NCBI RefSeq assembly: GCF_001645385.1
Contig: NZ_LVHI01000012.1
Span: forward strand, 607,541-671,540
DNA from: Rhodococcoides kyotonense
GTDB lineage: Bacteria > Actinomycetota > Actinomycetes > Mycobacteriales > Mycobacteriaceae
Reading direction: 5' to 3'
DNA: 64,000 nucleotides
Part shown: one piece after another, positions 1 through 8,179 of the stretch
How positions within the stretch are numbered: position 1 is the first letter of the stretch
Layout: every line of letters begins with the position of its first letter
Position numbers and translations under genes: made by a program
The notes under the pieces: generated by a model
What the model was told of the DNA's origin: nothing
The model's input: only the letters and a program-made list of their open reading frames with translations
Database searches by the model: none

Positions 1-300
1 GGCGGCATCGTCCAGGGCCGCGAACACTCGCAACCCTGCGATACCGAAGAAGCCCACGTCGGACAGGTCGAGGATCAGGCGTACACCCGATGCAATTCGT
101 CCGCACGCATAGTCGATCAGAATCGGCGCGCTGCGAATATCGATGTCACCGTGCACCGTGACCACCACCGATGCGTCGCCTGCCGGCTCCGCACTGAAGA
201 TGGCACCGGTCTCGGCGACCGCTACCGAACTGGACTTCGCTGCGTGTGTGTTGGTGCCTCCCCCGTCGTTCAACCCCTGTGGAGTAACAGTCATAGCCAT
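1..300 (-). CDS. STAS-domain anti-sigma factor antagonist (partial, 3' end outside window)
   Basis: Reading the minus strand from ATG at 300 (or the in-frame ATG at 294) gives 100 codons with no stop before the window edge. After a Gly/Thr/Ala-rich N-terminus of about 35 residues comes a STAS-like core: a VTVHGDIDIRSAP strand-helix near residues 47-59 and LILDLSDVGFFGIAGLRVF near 74-92. STAS antagonists bind anti-sigma kinases in partner-switching control of alternative sigma factors. The site usually written D-S-S-G-L, where the kinase phosphorylates serine, reads G-I-A-G-L here, so the phosphorylatable residue seems absent. No clear ribosome site precedes either ATG. The family call is firm; the sigma factor target is unknown. 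Confidence 0.75.
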   Translation of the reverse strand, partial: MAMTVTPQGLNDGGGTNTHAAKSSSVAVAETGAIFSAEPAGDASVVVTVHGDIDIRSAPILIDYACGRIASGVRLILDLSDVGFFGIAGLRVFAALDDAA

Positions 301-537
301 CCCATCGTTGAGCGATTGGGAGGGAAACTGCCCCGCGAAGTAAGAAATCCGCTGAGTGGAAGAAACCGCTGACGGTTGGGATCCACCCGGGCGTCTCCCC
401 CGACGGCTGTTATCTCAACCTCGATCAACCCTACGGCACTGAACCTCGTCCGTATAGTCGCGCCGGTTTCGTCCCAGCATGAGCGGGGCATTCGCCGTTC
501 GAGGAGGGGACGTATCTACAGCTAGGAAGGCGGTGCC

Positions 538-1719
538 ATGAAGGCAGTCACGTGGCAGGGAAAACGCAAGGTCAGCGTGGACACGGTGCCCGATCCGAAG
601 ATCGAGAAGCCGACCGACGCGATCATTCGCGTCACGACGACCAACATCTGCGGCTCCGATCTGCATCTGTACGAGGTGCTCGGCGCTTTCATGAATCAGG
701 GAGACATCCTCGGGCACGAGCCCATGGGAATCGTCGAGGAAGTCGGCTCCGAGGTCACGAATCTGCAGGTCGGCGATCGCGTCGTCGTGCCGTTCCAGAT
801 CTCGTGCGGCAGCTGTTTCATGTGCAACGGCGGATTGTTCACTCAGTGCGAGACGACGCAGGTCCGCGAACAAGGCATGGGCGCTGCGATCTTCGGCTAC
901 TCGAAACTCTACGGCGCAGTTCCCGGAGGCCAAGCGCAGTACCTGCGCATCCCGCAAGCCCAGAACACACACATCAAAGTCCCTGTCGGACCGGATGATT
1001 CGCGGTTCGTCTACCTGTCGGACGTCCTCCCGACGGCATGGCAGTCGGTCGAGTACGCAGGCATCCCGGACGGCGGATCGGTGACGGTACTCGGTCTCGG
1101 TCCGATCGGCGACATGGCCGCGCGCATCGCAGCGCACAAGGGATACCGCGTCATCGGCGTCGACCGAGTTCCGGAGCGCTTGCAGCGCTTGGCCGCTCGC
1201 GGTATCGAGGTGTTGAACTTCGACGAGCACCCCAAGGACCTGGGTGACGTCATCCGTGATCGAACCGACGGCCGCGGAACGGATTCCGTCATCGACGCCG
1301 TCGGAATGGAAGCGCACGGATCACCGGTTTCCAAACTGGCACACGACATCACGGGACTTCTTCCCGACGCGATCGCCGGTCCGTTCATGCAGAAGGCAGG
1401 CGTCGACAGGCTCAGCGCCTTCTACAGCGCGATCGACATCGTGCGGCGGGGCGGAACCATCTCGCTGATCGGCGTGTACGGCGGCATGGCCGACCCGATT
1501 CCGATGCTGACGTTGTTCGACAAGCAGATTCAGCTCCGCATGGGGCAGGCGAACGTGAAGAAGTGGGTCGACGACATCATGCCGCTTCTCACCGACGACG
1601 ATCCGCTCGGCGTCGACAGTTTCGCGACGCACGTGCTTCCCCTCGACGAGGCACCGCACGCGTACGACATCTTCCAGAAGAAGCAGGACGGTGCAGTGAA
1701 GGTTCTCCTGAAGCCATGA
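538..1719 (+). CDS. Zinc-dependent alcohol dehydrogenase (formaldehyde-dehydrogenase-like MDR family)
   Basis: A 393-residue medium-chain dehydrogenase. Catalytic zinc ligands are C38 (in ICGSDLH) and H60-E61 (in LGHEPMG). The four structural-zinc cysteines lie in SCGSCFMCNGG..QCE, around residues 95-111. The Rossmann motif VLGLGPIGDMAA sits near residues 184-195. The long middle segment resembles the glutathione-independent formaldehyde dehydrogenase-like branch, so oxidation of a small alcohol or aldehyde with NAD(P) is likely, but the substrate is not readable. AGGAAGG lies 7 bases before the ATG. The stop overlaps the next ATG as ATGA, coupling this gene to the CDGSH iron-sulfur protein. 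Confidence 0.88.
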   Translation: MKAVTWQGKRKVSVDTVPDPKIEKPTDAIIRVTTTNICGSDLHLYEVLGAFMNQGDILGHEPMGIVEEVGSEVTNLQVGDRVVVPFQISCGSCFMCNGGLFTQCETTQVREQGMGAAIFGYSKLYGAVPGGQAQYLRIPQAQNTHIKVPVGPDDSRFVYLSDVLPTAWQSVEYAGIPDGGSVTVLGLGPIGDMAARIAAHKGYRVIGVDRVPERLQRLAARGIEVLNFDEHPKDLGDVIRDRTDGRGTDSVIDAVGMEAHGSPVSKLAHDITGLLPDAIAGPFMQKAGVDRLSAFYSAIDIVRRGGTISLIGVYGGMADPIPMLTLFDKQIQLRMGQANVKKWVDDIMPLLTDDDPLGVDSFATHVLPLDEAPHAYDIFQKKQDGAVKVLLKP

Positions 1720-1889
1720 CGCGTATTCGAATGGTCAAGGGCGGGCCCCTCATGGTCGAGGGGCCCGTCGAGATCGAGATGCCGGACGGCGAAACCGTCG
1801 AGTCGGACCGAGTCACGGTGGCGCTGTGCATGTGTCACCGCAGCAAGAACTATCCGTTCTGCGACACCAGCCACCGCAAGCGACGCTGA
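1716..1889 (+). CDS. CDGSH-type iron-sulfur protein
   Basis: A 57-residue protein with a single CDGSH signature, C-M-C-H-R-S-K-N-Y-P-F-C-D-T-S-H, at its C-terminal end. Three cysteines and a histidine at this spacing bind a redox-active 2Fe-2S cluster in this family (mitoNEET-like). Position 3 of the CDGSH core is Thr rather than Gly, which is common in bacteria. The start overlaps the stop of the alcohol dehydrogenase by four bases, implying translational coupling. The convergent neighbour is a haem-oxygenase-like iron enzyme, and this type of CDGSH protein is often found beside such enzymes in actinobacteria. Probably a cytosolic electron-transfer or cluster-transfer partner. Confidence 0.85.
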   Translation: MTRIRMVKGGPLMVEGPVEIEMPDGETVESDRVTVALCMCHRSKNYPFCDTSHRKRR

Positions 1890-1905
1890 GCCACCGCACC
1901 GGACG

Positions 1906-2913
1906 TCATTGCGTCCAGCGGCGAATCATGGCGTCTCCGAATCGATCTTCGACGAATGCGAGCGCCCGCATCCCGAACACGACGTCCGCCTCGAGTTCGG
2001 GATGCGCGGCCACGAGCGATCCGACGACGTCGTGCCGCATGATCTGTTCGTGCACCGCGTCGGCCTCGACGTGTTCGGCGTAGAACCGGACGCACTCCGC
2101 GGGAGCCCCGAGCCGCTCGAAGGCCGTGACGAGACGCGCCGAACCCGGCGACGACGTGATCTCGGTTGCCGCGAAATGCCCGACTGCGGCGCCACGCAGC
2201 GCACGATGCAACCCGAAGAGCGACATCAGATTGACGACGGCCAACATCTCCGGCACAGCCGAATCCAGGTACGCCAGATACGTGGTGTCCATGTTCGCGG
2301 CGCGCATCGCGTCCGCGTAGAGCTGCTGATGGACCCGTTCACCTCGGCCTGCGCCGAACTCGTCGTACTCGACCGCGACGAACGATGCCTTCGCCTGACC
2401 CGTCAGACGCGGTATGGCGAACGCGTGCGGATCGGCTTCCTTCAGGTGATACAGCGACCGGTTGGCGAGGTACTCCTGCATCTGCGCCCACGACGCGTCG
2501 TCACGCAGGAACCACGACGGTCCGGTGCCCGTTCTGGGTTCGATCGACAACGCGTCCATCTCGGCGACGACGTCGTCACCCGGCTCCACGTTCGCGCGCA
2601 CGGTCGCGAGAAAACGGCGTTCCAGTTCTCGCCGAAATCCGAGAATGCCCGCGTGCCATTCCCATTCGTCGCCGACGCCGTCGAAGCTTCGATAGTGCAA
2701 TTCGTAGCAGACGTACAGGGCGAGCTGCAGATCCGCACCGAGGGGGTCGGCATCGCCAGGAATGTCCGGCAGGTCAACGGGCATCGCCGGATCACCGCGA
2801 AGGGCGTCGACCACCGCGGCGGACAGCGGTCCCCGAGGTTCGGGCAACTTGCCGGGCAGCGTGAAATCGGTCGTTTCGGCTGGGGTCTTCTCGGCGGTGA
2901 GGGCGGGCGTCAT
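1906..2913 (-). CDS. Iron-containing redox enzyme, haem-oxygenase-like fold
   Basis: A 335-residue protein resembling the haem-oxygenase-like non-haem di-iron oxidase/oxygenase family (HDO, annotated as iron-containing redox enzyme). The N-terminal 50 residues are Pro-rich. Helical segments follow with likely metal-ligand clusters: EYDEFGAGRGERVHQQ (about residues 191-206) and EHVEADAVHEQIMRHD (about 286-301), which carry the Glu and His residues expected of a di-iron site. Members insert oxygen, desaturate or cleave C-C bonds in amino acid or fatty substrates; the substrate here is unknown. Its ATG overlaps the stop of the upstream MarR gene (ATGA), so the two form an operon. It converges on the CDGSH gene with a 16-base gap. 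Confidence 0.75.
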   Translation of the reverse strand: MTPALTAEKTPAETTDFTLPGKLPEPRGPLSAAVVDALRGDPAMPVDLPDIPGDADPLGADLQLALYVCYELHYRSFDGVGDEWEWHAGILGFRRELERRFLATVRANVEPGDDVVAEMDALSIEPRTGTGPSWFLRDDASWAQMQEYLANRSLYHLKEADPHAFAIPRLTGQAKASFVAVEYDEFGAGRGERVHQQLYADAMRAANMDTTYLAYLDSAVPEMLAVVNLMSLFGLHRALRGAAVGHFAATEITSSPGSARLVTAFERLGAPAECVRFYAEHVEADAVHEQIMRHDVVGSLVAAHPELEADVVFGMRALAFVEDRFGDAMIRRWTQ

Positions 2914-3419
2914 TCGACGCGGTTACCCTCGCGGCCGGGGTACGAAACGGTGTCGGGGCGCAACTCGTCGTGATGGGCTCGCATCGCGTCGATCAGCACG
3001 GTGAACACCCGATGCGCCGCGGCCAGGTCCGGATCGGGCAGGTCCGCGAGGGCCGCATGGGTCTTCTCGCCCAGCGGACCGAAGAATCCGCGTGCGACGT
3101 TCATGCCGTGGGTGTCGTACCGCAGGATGACCTTCCGTCGGTCACGCTCGTCCTTCTCGCGTCTGATGTGACCCGACGCGATCATGCGCTCGACGAGGTA
3201 GGTCATCGCCGCGGACGTCAGCCCCAACTGCGCGCCGAGTTCGCCTGCGGTCAGGGGCTTGCCGTCGACGTCGGCGACCATGATCAGCAGCAGTGCACGA
3301 AAATCGTTGGGCCGCAGATCGTGCAGCGATCCGAAGGCACGGCCGATCTCTTCGGACACCGACGACAGCGCACGGACGTCCGACGAGATCAAGGACTCCA
3401 GTTCGCTGCGATCGGGCAC
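2910..3419 (-). CDS. MarR-family transcriptional regulator
   Basis: A 169-residue winged-helix regulator. The HTH spans roughly residues 55-85 (LTAGELGAQLGLTSAAMTYL), followed by the wing motif REKDERDRRKVIL typical of MarR. It is the first gene of an operon with the iron redox enzyme (4-base overlap) and is divergent from the RND exporter and lipocalin operon. A perfect inverted repeat CTTAA-TTG-TTAAG at 3465-3477 lies between the two start codons and is the likely operator. The arrangement suggests it represses both its own operon and the exporter, with release by a hydrophobic ligand; that is inference. Confidence 0.9.
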   Translation of the reverse strand: MPDRSELESLISSDVRALSSVSEEIGRAFGSLHDLRPNDFRALLLIMVADVDGKPLTAGELGAQLGLTSAAMTYLVERMIASGHIRREKDERDRRKVILRYDTHGMNVARGFFGPLGEKTHAALADLPDPDLAAAHRVFTVLIDAMRAHHDELRPDTVSYPGREGNRVE

Positions 3420-3464
3420 GACGGACAGACTATCGCGCCACGCCGACGCCAGATCCTTCAGTTG

Positions 3465-3477
3465 CTTAATTGTTAAG
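3465..3477. promoter_or_regulatory. Inverted repeat, likely MarR operator
   Basis: CTTAATTGTTAAG, perfect 5-base arms around TTG, placed 46 bases before the MarR start and 19 bases before the RND exporter start. Its symmetry, AT-rich content in GC-rich surroundings and divergent setting fit a MarR dimer site controlling both directions. Confidence 0.6.
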
Positions 3478-3496
3478 TTGATGAGATTGTTGGCGG

Positions 3497-5569
3497 GTGA
3501 ACTTCTGGACCCGGTTTGCCCGAATAGTCACCTTCCGACACTCGTGGGCGCTCGCGCTCGCCGTCGTTCTCCTGTCCGGCGGCTTCATGGCCGCCGTCGG
3601 CGAGAACGACTCGGCGGGCAGCGCACCCTCGTCGATACCGTCGTCCGCCGAATCCGCGCAGGTCACCGAGTTGCTGACGCAGTTCCCAGACTCGGACACC
3701 GCTCCCGTCATCCTGGTCGTGTCGCGAGCCGACGGCGCGGCGCTGACCGAAGCGGACACCGCCGCGGCCCAGCAGGCGCTCGATCGGACCGGTGACGGTG
3801 CTGCCACGCCCCTCGTCCCGTCTCCCGACGGCGAGGCAGTCCTCGGCCTGATCCCCATCGACGCGTCCCTGTCCGGTTTCGGACTGAACGACCTCGTCAC
3901 GTCCCTGCGGGAGGCGGCGACCGACGGTCTTCCCGACGGCCTGCAAGCACAGGTCACCGGCGGTCCCGCGTTCGGCGCGGACATCGCGAACTCGTTCTCC
4001 GGTGCCAACTTCACGTTGCTCGCCGTCACCGCCCTCGTCGTCGCGATCCTGCTGATCGTCACCTACCGCTCCCCGATCCTGTGGCTCGTACCGCTCGTCG
4101 TCATCGGCCTCGGCGATCGCGTCGCGACCTCGGTCGGGACGGCCCTCGCCGACGTCACCGGCCTGTCGTTCGACGGCTCGACGTCGGGCATCACCAGCGT
4201 TCTCGTCTTCGGCGCGGGCACGAACTATGCGCTGCTTCTCATCTCGCGCTATCGCGAAGAACTGCGCACGACGACGGAACACCGAACCGCACTCGAACGC
4301 GCCGTCCGGCATGCCGGTCCCGCCATCCTGGCGAGCAACGCGACCGTCGTCCTCGCATTGCTGACGCTGCTGCTGGCGATGTTGCCGAGCACGCGAAGCC
4401 TGGGCGCGCTCGCTGCCGCGGGCCTCGTCGTCGCAGCGATCTTCGTACTGGTCGTGCTGCCACCGCTTCTGGCGCTGTGCGGACGAAAGTTGTTCTGGCC
4501 GTTCGTACCGGGCCCCGACGACCGAGACACGGCGACGTCGGGTCCGTGGTTCCGCATCGCCGAGGCCGTGTCGAGGCATCCGATCCGCACCGCGAGCGTC
4601 ACCATCGTCGCGCTCGTCGCCTGTGCCGCAGCGCTGTTCGGTACCGGGATCGGGCTGTCGCAGACCGAGCAGTTCCGTGTCACCGCCGAGTCCGTCGAAG
4701 GATTCGAGACCCTGGCCGAGCATTTCCCGTCCGGACTCGCGGACCCGACGACCGTCGTGGCACCGACCGAATCGGCCGCAGCCGTCGAGACCGCACTCGG
4801 CTCGGCAGCCGGGGTCGATTCGTTCACCCGCGTTGCGGATTCGGGTACCGGTCTGACCCGCTGGTCGGTGGTCACCGACGCGGCACCGTCGTCCGACGAC
4901 GCATTCGCCACGGTCGAGAACGTGCGCGCGTCGTTCGACGACATTCCGGGTGCGCTGGTCGGCGGAAGCGACGCACAGGCCCTCGACACCTCCGACGCGG
5001 CCGCCCGCGACCGGCTCGTGGTCGTGCCTGCGATTCTCCTCGTCGTGTTCGCCGTGCTGATCGCGTTGCTACGTGCCGTCGTCGCGCCGGTTCTGCTCGT
5101 GGCGACGACGGTCCTGAGCTCGCTGGCCGCCATCGGCGTCGGAAGTTGGGTCAGCGACCACGTGTTCGGCTTCCCGGCTCTCGACGACAACGTGCCGCTG
5201 TACGCGTTCCTGTTCCTCGTCGCGCTCGGCGTCGACTACACGATCTTCCTCGTCACGCGCACCCGGGAGGAAACCCCTGGGCACGGCACCCGGTCGGCCA
5301 TCGTGCGCGCGGTCGGAGCGACGGGTGGCGTCATCACCAGCGCCGGAATCGTGCTCGCCGCGGTGTTCTGCGTACTCGGCGTGTTGCCCCTCATCACGCT
5401 GACCCAGCTGGGAATCATTGTGGGACTTGGCATTCTGCTGGACACGTTCGTCGTCCGCACTCTGGTCATCCCAGCACTGTTCACCCTGATCGGCCCGGGG
5501 ATATGGTGGCCGAACCGAATCGATTCGGACAGTTCGGAATCGACAGCACAGAAGGAGCGAGTCTCATGA
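3497..5569 (+). CDS. MmpL-type RND superfamily exporter
   Basis: A 690-residue membrane protein with a GTG start. An N-terminal membrane segment (about residues 15-35) precedes an extracellular domain. Two membrane bundles follow, with the RND/MMPL signatures FGAGTNYALLLISRYREEL (about 238-256) and ALGVDYTIFLVTRTREE (about 575-591), each holding the TM residues associated with proton transfer (Tyr; Asp-Tyr). MmpL proteins export lipids, siderophores or drugs by proton antiport, and this is the shorter class without a large C-terminal domain. It overlaps the lipocalin gene by four bases and is divergent from a MarR regulator. No clear Shine-Dalgarno precedes GTG, so the start is only moderately sure. 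Confidence 0.88.
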   Translation: MNFWTRFARIVTFRHSWALALAVVLLSGGFMAAVGENDSAGSAPSSIPSSAESAQVTELLTQFPDSDTAPVILVVSRADGAALTEADTAAAQQALDRTGDGAATPLVPSPDGEAVLGLIPIDASLSGFGLNDLVTSLREAATDGLPDGLQAQVTGGPAFGADIANSFSGANFTLLAVTALVVAILLIVTYRSPILWLVPLVVIGLGDRVATSVGTALADVTGLSFDGSTSGITSVLVFGAGTNYALLLISRYREELRTTTEHRTALERAVRHAGPAILASNATVVLALLTLLLAMLPSTRSLGALAAAGLVVAAIFVLVVLPPLLALCGRKLFWPFVPGPDDRDTATSGPWFRIAEAVSRHPIRTASVTIVALVACAAALFGTGIGLSQTEQFRVTAESVEGFETLAEHFPSGLADPTTVVAPTESAAAVETALGSAAGVDSFTRVADSGTGLTRWSVVTDAAPSSDDAFATVENVRASFDDIPGALVGGSDAQALDTSDAAARDRLVVVPAILLVVFAVLIALLRAVVAPVLLVATTVLSSLAAIGVGSWVSDHVFGFPALDDNVPLYAFLFLVALGVDYTIFLVTRTREETPGHGTRSAIVRAVGATGGVITSAGIVLAAVFCVLGVLPLITLTQLGIIVGLGILLDTFVVRTLVIPALFTLIGPGIWWPNRIDSDSSESTAQKERVS

Positions 5570-6183
5570 CAGTACGGTCGATGATCACACGCAGCGCCCT
5601 CGCGGCAGCGTGCGTGACATTCATGGGTGCAGGCGTCGCGCAGGCAGCGCCGCCGACGGGATCGGCCGGGTGGGAGCCGTTGGCTCCGGTTCCGTCGCTC
5701 GACGTCGAACGGTACCTCGGAACATGGAACCAGGTCGCCGCGGTCCCGCAGCCGTTCAACCTCGAATGCGCCCGTGACACTCAGGCGAACTACCAGTTGA
5801 TCGATCCGACGAACATTCGCGTCGAGAACACGTGCACGACGTGGACGGGCGGCTCCAACGGCATCGTCGGAAACGCACGGGTGAACGACACCGTCACCAA
5901 TGCCCAACTGCACGTGAGCTTTCCGGGCGTCCCGACGCAGGACAGCCTCGACGGACCGACCAACTACATCGTCGCGTACATCGCCGACGACTACTCGTGG
6001 GCACTCGTCGGCGACCCGCTGCGGACGTCGGGCTTCGTGCTGTCGCGTTCACCGGAGGTGAGCGTGGAACAGTTCCGTGAAATCCGCGCCGTCGTCGAGT
6101 CGAAGGGATACAACTCGACGACTCTGCTGACCTCGCCGACCCCCGGCGGCGCCACCGAGATCCGCCCGCTGTCGACCGTGTAG
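5566..6183 (+). CDS. Secreted lipocalin
   Basis: A 205-residue protein with a Sec signal peptide (RSMITRSALAAACVTFMGAG, probable cleavage after AQA near residue 27). The lipocalin signature G-T-W (YLGTWNQVAAVPQPFNLECA) follows near residues 49-68. Two cysteines (in LECA and ENTC) could form a disulfide. It resembles the Blc/VlpA-type bacterial lipocalins but has no lipobox, so it should be soluble outside the membrane. Translation is coupled to the RND exporter by an ATGA overlap, which suggests it binds the lipid that the pump releases; that role is inference. The gene ends just before the palindromic repeat at 6194. Confidence 0.88.
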   Translation: MTVRSMITRSALAAACVTFMGAGVAQAAPPTGSAGWEPLAPVPSLDVERYLGTWNQVAAVPQPFNLECARDTQANYQLIDPTNIRVENTCTTWTGGSNGIVGNARVNDTVTNAQLHVSFPGVPTQDSLDGPTNYIVAYIADDYSWALVGDPLRTSGFVLSRSPEVSVEQFREIRAVVESKGYNSTTLLTSPTPGGATEIRPLSTV

Positions 6184-6193
6184 GCGCGTCGCA

Positions 6194-6235
6194 CGTGCGC
6201 GCGAATGTACAGCGGGCTGTACATTCGCGCGCACG
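6194..6235. repeat. Palindromic repeat, copy 1
   Basis: A perfect 42-base inverted repeat. The inner arm GTGCGCGCGAATGTACAGC is followed by GG and its exact reverse complement, with one further C-G pair outside. It lies between the convergent lipocalin and MarR genes, 10 bases after the first and 4 bases beyond the stop of the second. There is no T-tract, so if it terminates transcription it would be the I-shaped, bidirectional kind known in actinobacteria. The same element recurs at 22998, 39961 and 45543. Confidence 0.95.
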
Positions 6236-6239
6236 GGTC

Positions 6240-6740
6240 TTACTCCACGTTCAACGCCACCCGCCGCAGCAGACCCGACAGCGCTTCCAGATCGTCCGCA
6301 TCCAGGCCGTCGAGCAGTCCGCGGTCACGCTCGAGCCGGACCGGAAAGACCCGGTCGACGAGGTCGCGCCCCGCGTCGGTCAGCTGTAGCAGCACGACTC
6401 GCGCGTCGCGTTCGAACCGCAGCCGCTCGATCAAGCCTTCCTTGACCAGACGCTCGGAGATCTTCGTCGTCGACGCGCCACTGAGCATCGTCACCGACGT
6501 CACCTCACTGGCCCGCAGCGCCCGTCCCGTACGGCGCAACGCGCTGAGGACGTCGAATTCCGCGCGGGACACACCCATGGGCGCGAGCGTCGCGTCGAGC
6601 AGATGATTGGCCTTCGCGGAAATGCGGCCGATACGAGCCAGCACCTCGATCGGGGAGGTGTCGATGTCGGGAAAAGTCGTCGACCACTCGCGTCGGACCT
6701 GGTCGACGAAGTCCCCGCCCGATTTCTGCGCCCGGATCAT
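6240..6740 (-). CDS. MarR-family transcriptional regulator
   Basis: A 166-residue MarR protein when started at ATG 6740, which has AGGG eight bases upstream; an in-frame ATG at 6764 lacks a ribosome site. The HTH is near residues 65-95 (LRASEVTSVTMLSGASTTKI) with the wing LRFERDARVVLLQLTDAG. It is divergent from the FUSC protein, and an imperfect palindrome at 6770-6781 lies between them. It probably controls that aromatic-acid or envelope permease-like protein. Confidence 0.88.
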   Translation of the reverse strand: MIRAQKSGGDFVDQVRREWSTTFPDIDTSPIEVLARIGRISAKANHLLDATLAPMGVSRAEFDVLSALRRTGRALRASEVTSVTMLSGASTTKISERLVKEGLIERLRFERDARVVLLQLTDAGRDLVDRVFPVRLERDRGLLDGLDADDLEALSGLLRRVALNVE

Positions 6741-6769
6741 GTGAGCAACCCTACGTCGACTCATTTTAA

Positions 6770-6781
6770 TTTACTAGTGAA
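6770..6781. promoter_or_regulatory. Palindrome TTTACTAGTGAA, possible MarR operator
   Basis: TT-T-ACTAGT-G-AA has two-fold symmetry except at one base pair. It sits in an AT-rich 60-base gap between the divergent MarR and FUSC genes, 20 bases before the GTG of the latter. Confidence 0.4.
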
Positions 6782-6800
6782 ATATAGATAAACTACTTCG

Positions 6801-8171
6801 GTGACCGCGCCACTCGACAGACTTCAGCACTCCCGTTCCGCGCTCGCCCATGCCGTCTCCGGCCGCGCCTGGAAGCAGGCGACCCGACTCGGCCGCGCCG
6901 ACGCGTCGGTCGCCCCGGCCGTGCGCGTGGGTCTCGCTGTCGCCGTCGTCCTGGTCGCGGGCAAACTGCTGGGCCACCCGGAGTTCGCCGGCTTCGCCGC
7001 ACTGGGCGCTCTCGTCTCGGCGTTCGGTCGGTACGAGCCGTACCCGCGCCGCGCCGGGAAACTCGCACTCGTCGGCGGACTGATCGTTCTGTACGCGACC
7101 TTCGGCGCCGTCCTGGGCGTCTCGACGTCGTTCGCCGCTCAGGTGTGGGCGATTTCCATCGCGTCCGGAGTCGCCGCGCTGCTGCTGGCGGCGTTCGAGA
7201 TCGCCGGCCCCGGGCCCGTCATCCTCATCTTCGCCGCGACGGCAGGCGTCGGCTTCGGTCACACGGCGCCGGACGTAGAGGCGGTGTTCGCAGCCGTTCT
7301 CGTCGGCGCCGTCGTCGGCTGGGTCGCTGCGATGCTGCCCGCCCTGCTCCACCCCGTCGGGCCCGCCCAGCTGGCGGTGGCCCGCGCACTCGCCGCGGTC
7401 GACAGTCGCAACGACCCGGTCGCACGCGCCGCGATCGCCCGCGCGCGAACCGTCGTCGCGCTCAGTCCTCGCCGCAGCAGCGGCCACGTGCACAGCCTCG
7501 GTCTCGTGACCCTGCTCGACGACGCCGAAGCACTTCTCGACGCCTGGGCTCGTGGCGACGAGGCATCTCATGCCCAGGAGGTTCTCGCGCACGAGCGTGC
7601 ACTGCGCAAGATGCGGCGTCACGACGCGTTGCCGGTACGTGCAGCCCAACTGTCGGCTCGCCCGACCAACTTCTTCTCGACGGGACTCGCGCGCCTGGCC
7701 TCGAAGTCGTTGCTGCTCAATGCCGTCCGCATCGCGGCGGCGGCCGCGCTCGCGGGCTGGTGCGCCCAGGCGTTCGGGTTCGATCACCCGCTGTGGGCCA
7801 CGATGGGTGCACTGGCGGCGATGCAGGGCATCACGTTCCACACGACGGTCCAACGCGGAATCCAACGTCTGCTGGGCAACGTGGGCGGTGCAGTGATCGC
7901 CGCCGGACTGATCGCGCTGTCGCTCGGCTACTGGCAGACGACCGTTGCGATCGTCGTCTGCCAGATCGCCGCCGAAATGTTGGTGATGAGGAACTACGCA
8001 CTCACGTCGCTGGCAATCACCCCGATGGCCCTGATGATGACCGGACTTGCCGGTCACCTGTCGCCGACGGTTGCCGTCGACCGCGTCGCGGACACACTCA
8101 TCGGGGTTCTGATCGGCGTCGTGATCACGGCGGTCACCATCGAGATCGGTGACCGCCAGCACTTGAACTGA
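6801..8171 (+). CDS. FUSC-family membrane protein
   Basis: A 456-residue protein with a GTG start. Two halves each hold a bundle of hydrophobic segments: about residues 38-195 and again 310-450 (MGALAAMQGITFHTTVQRGI, typical of FUSC). A soluble region joins them. The fold is shared with fusaric acid resistance and AaeB aromatic-acid efflux proteins, so export of an aromatic acid or another amphipathic compound is the usual guess. No periplasmic adaptor is nearby, as expected in a Gram-positive. The divergent MarR gene is its likely regulator. It ends four bases from the convergent qorB-like gene. Confidence 0.82.
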   Translation: MTAPLDRLQHSRSALAHAVSGRAWKQATRLGRADASVAPAVRVGLAVAVVLVAGKLLGHPEFAGFAALGALVSAFGRYEPYPRRAGKLALVGGLIVLYATFGAVLGVSTSFAAQVWAISIASGVAALLLAAFEIAGPGPVILIFAATAGVGFGHTAPDVEAVFAAVLVGAVVGWVAAMLPALLHPVGPAQLAVARALAAVDSRNDPVARAAIARARTVVALSPRRSSGHVHSLGLVTLLDDAEALLDAWARGDEASHAQEVLAHERALRKMRRHDALPVRAAQLSARPTNFFSTGLARLASKSLLLNAVRIAAAAALAGWCAQAFGFDHPLWATMGALAAMQGITFHTTVQRGIQRLLGNVGGAVIAAGLIALSLGYWQTTVAIVVCQIAAEMLVMRNYALTSLAITPMALMMTGLAGHLSPTVAVDRVADTLIGVLIGVVITAVTIEIGDRQHLN

Positions 8172-8179
8172 CGCGTCAG
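8168..8179. terminator. Short palindrome containing both convergent stop codons
   Basis: CTGACGCGTCAG is a perfect 12-base palindrome. It contains the TGA of the FUSC gene (8169-8171) and, on the other strand, the TGA of the qorB-like gene (8176-8178). It may act as a weak bidirectional end signal, but the stem is short. Confidence 0.25.

Noticed and set aside
6195..6234. Short frames beginning MRANVQ or MYSGLYIRAH that start inside the palindromic repeats
   Set aside because: They recur at every copy because the repeat contains ATG on both strands; nothing downstream looks like protein.
6795..8162. Minus-strand frame of 462 codons opposite the FUSC gene
   Set aside because: Charged low-complexity translation without motifs, fully covered by a convincing membrane protein gene.
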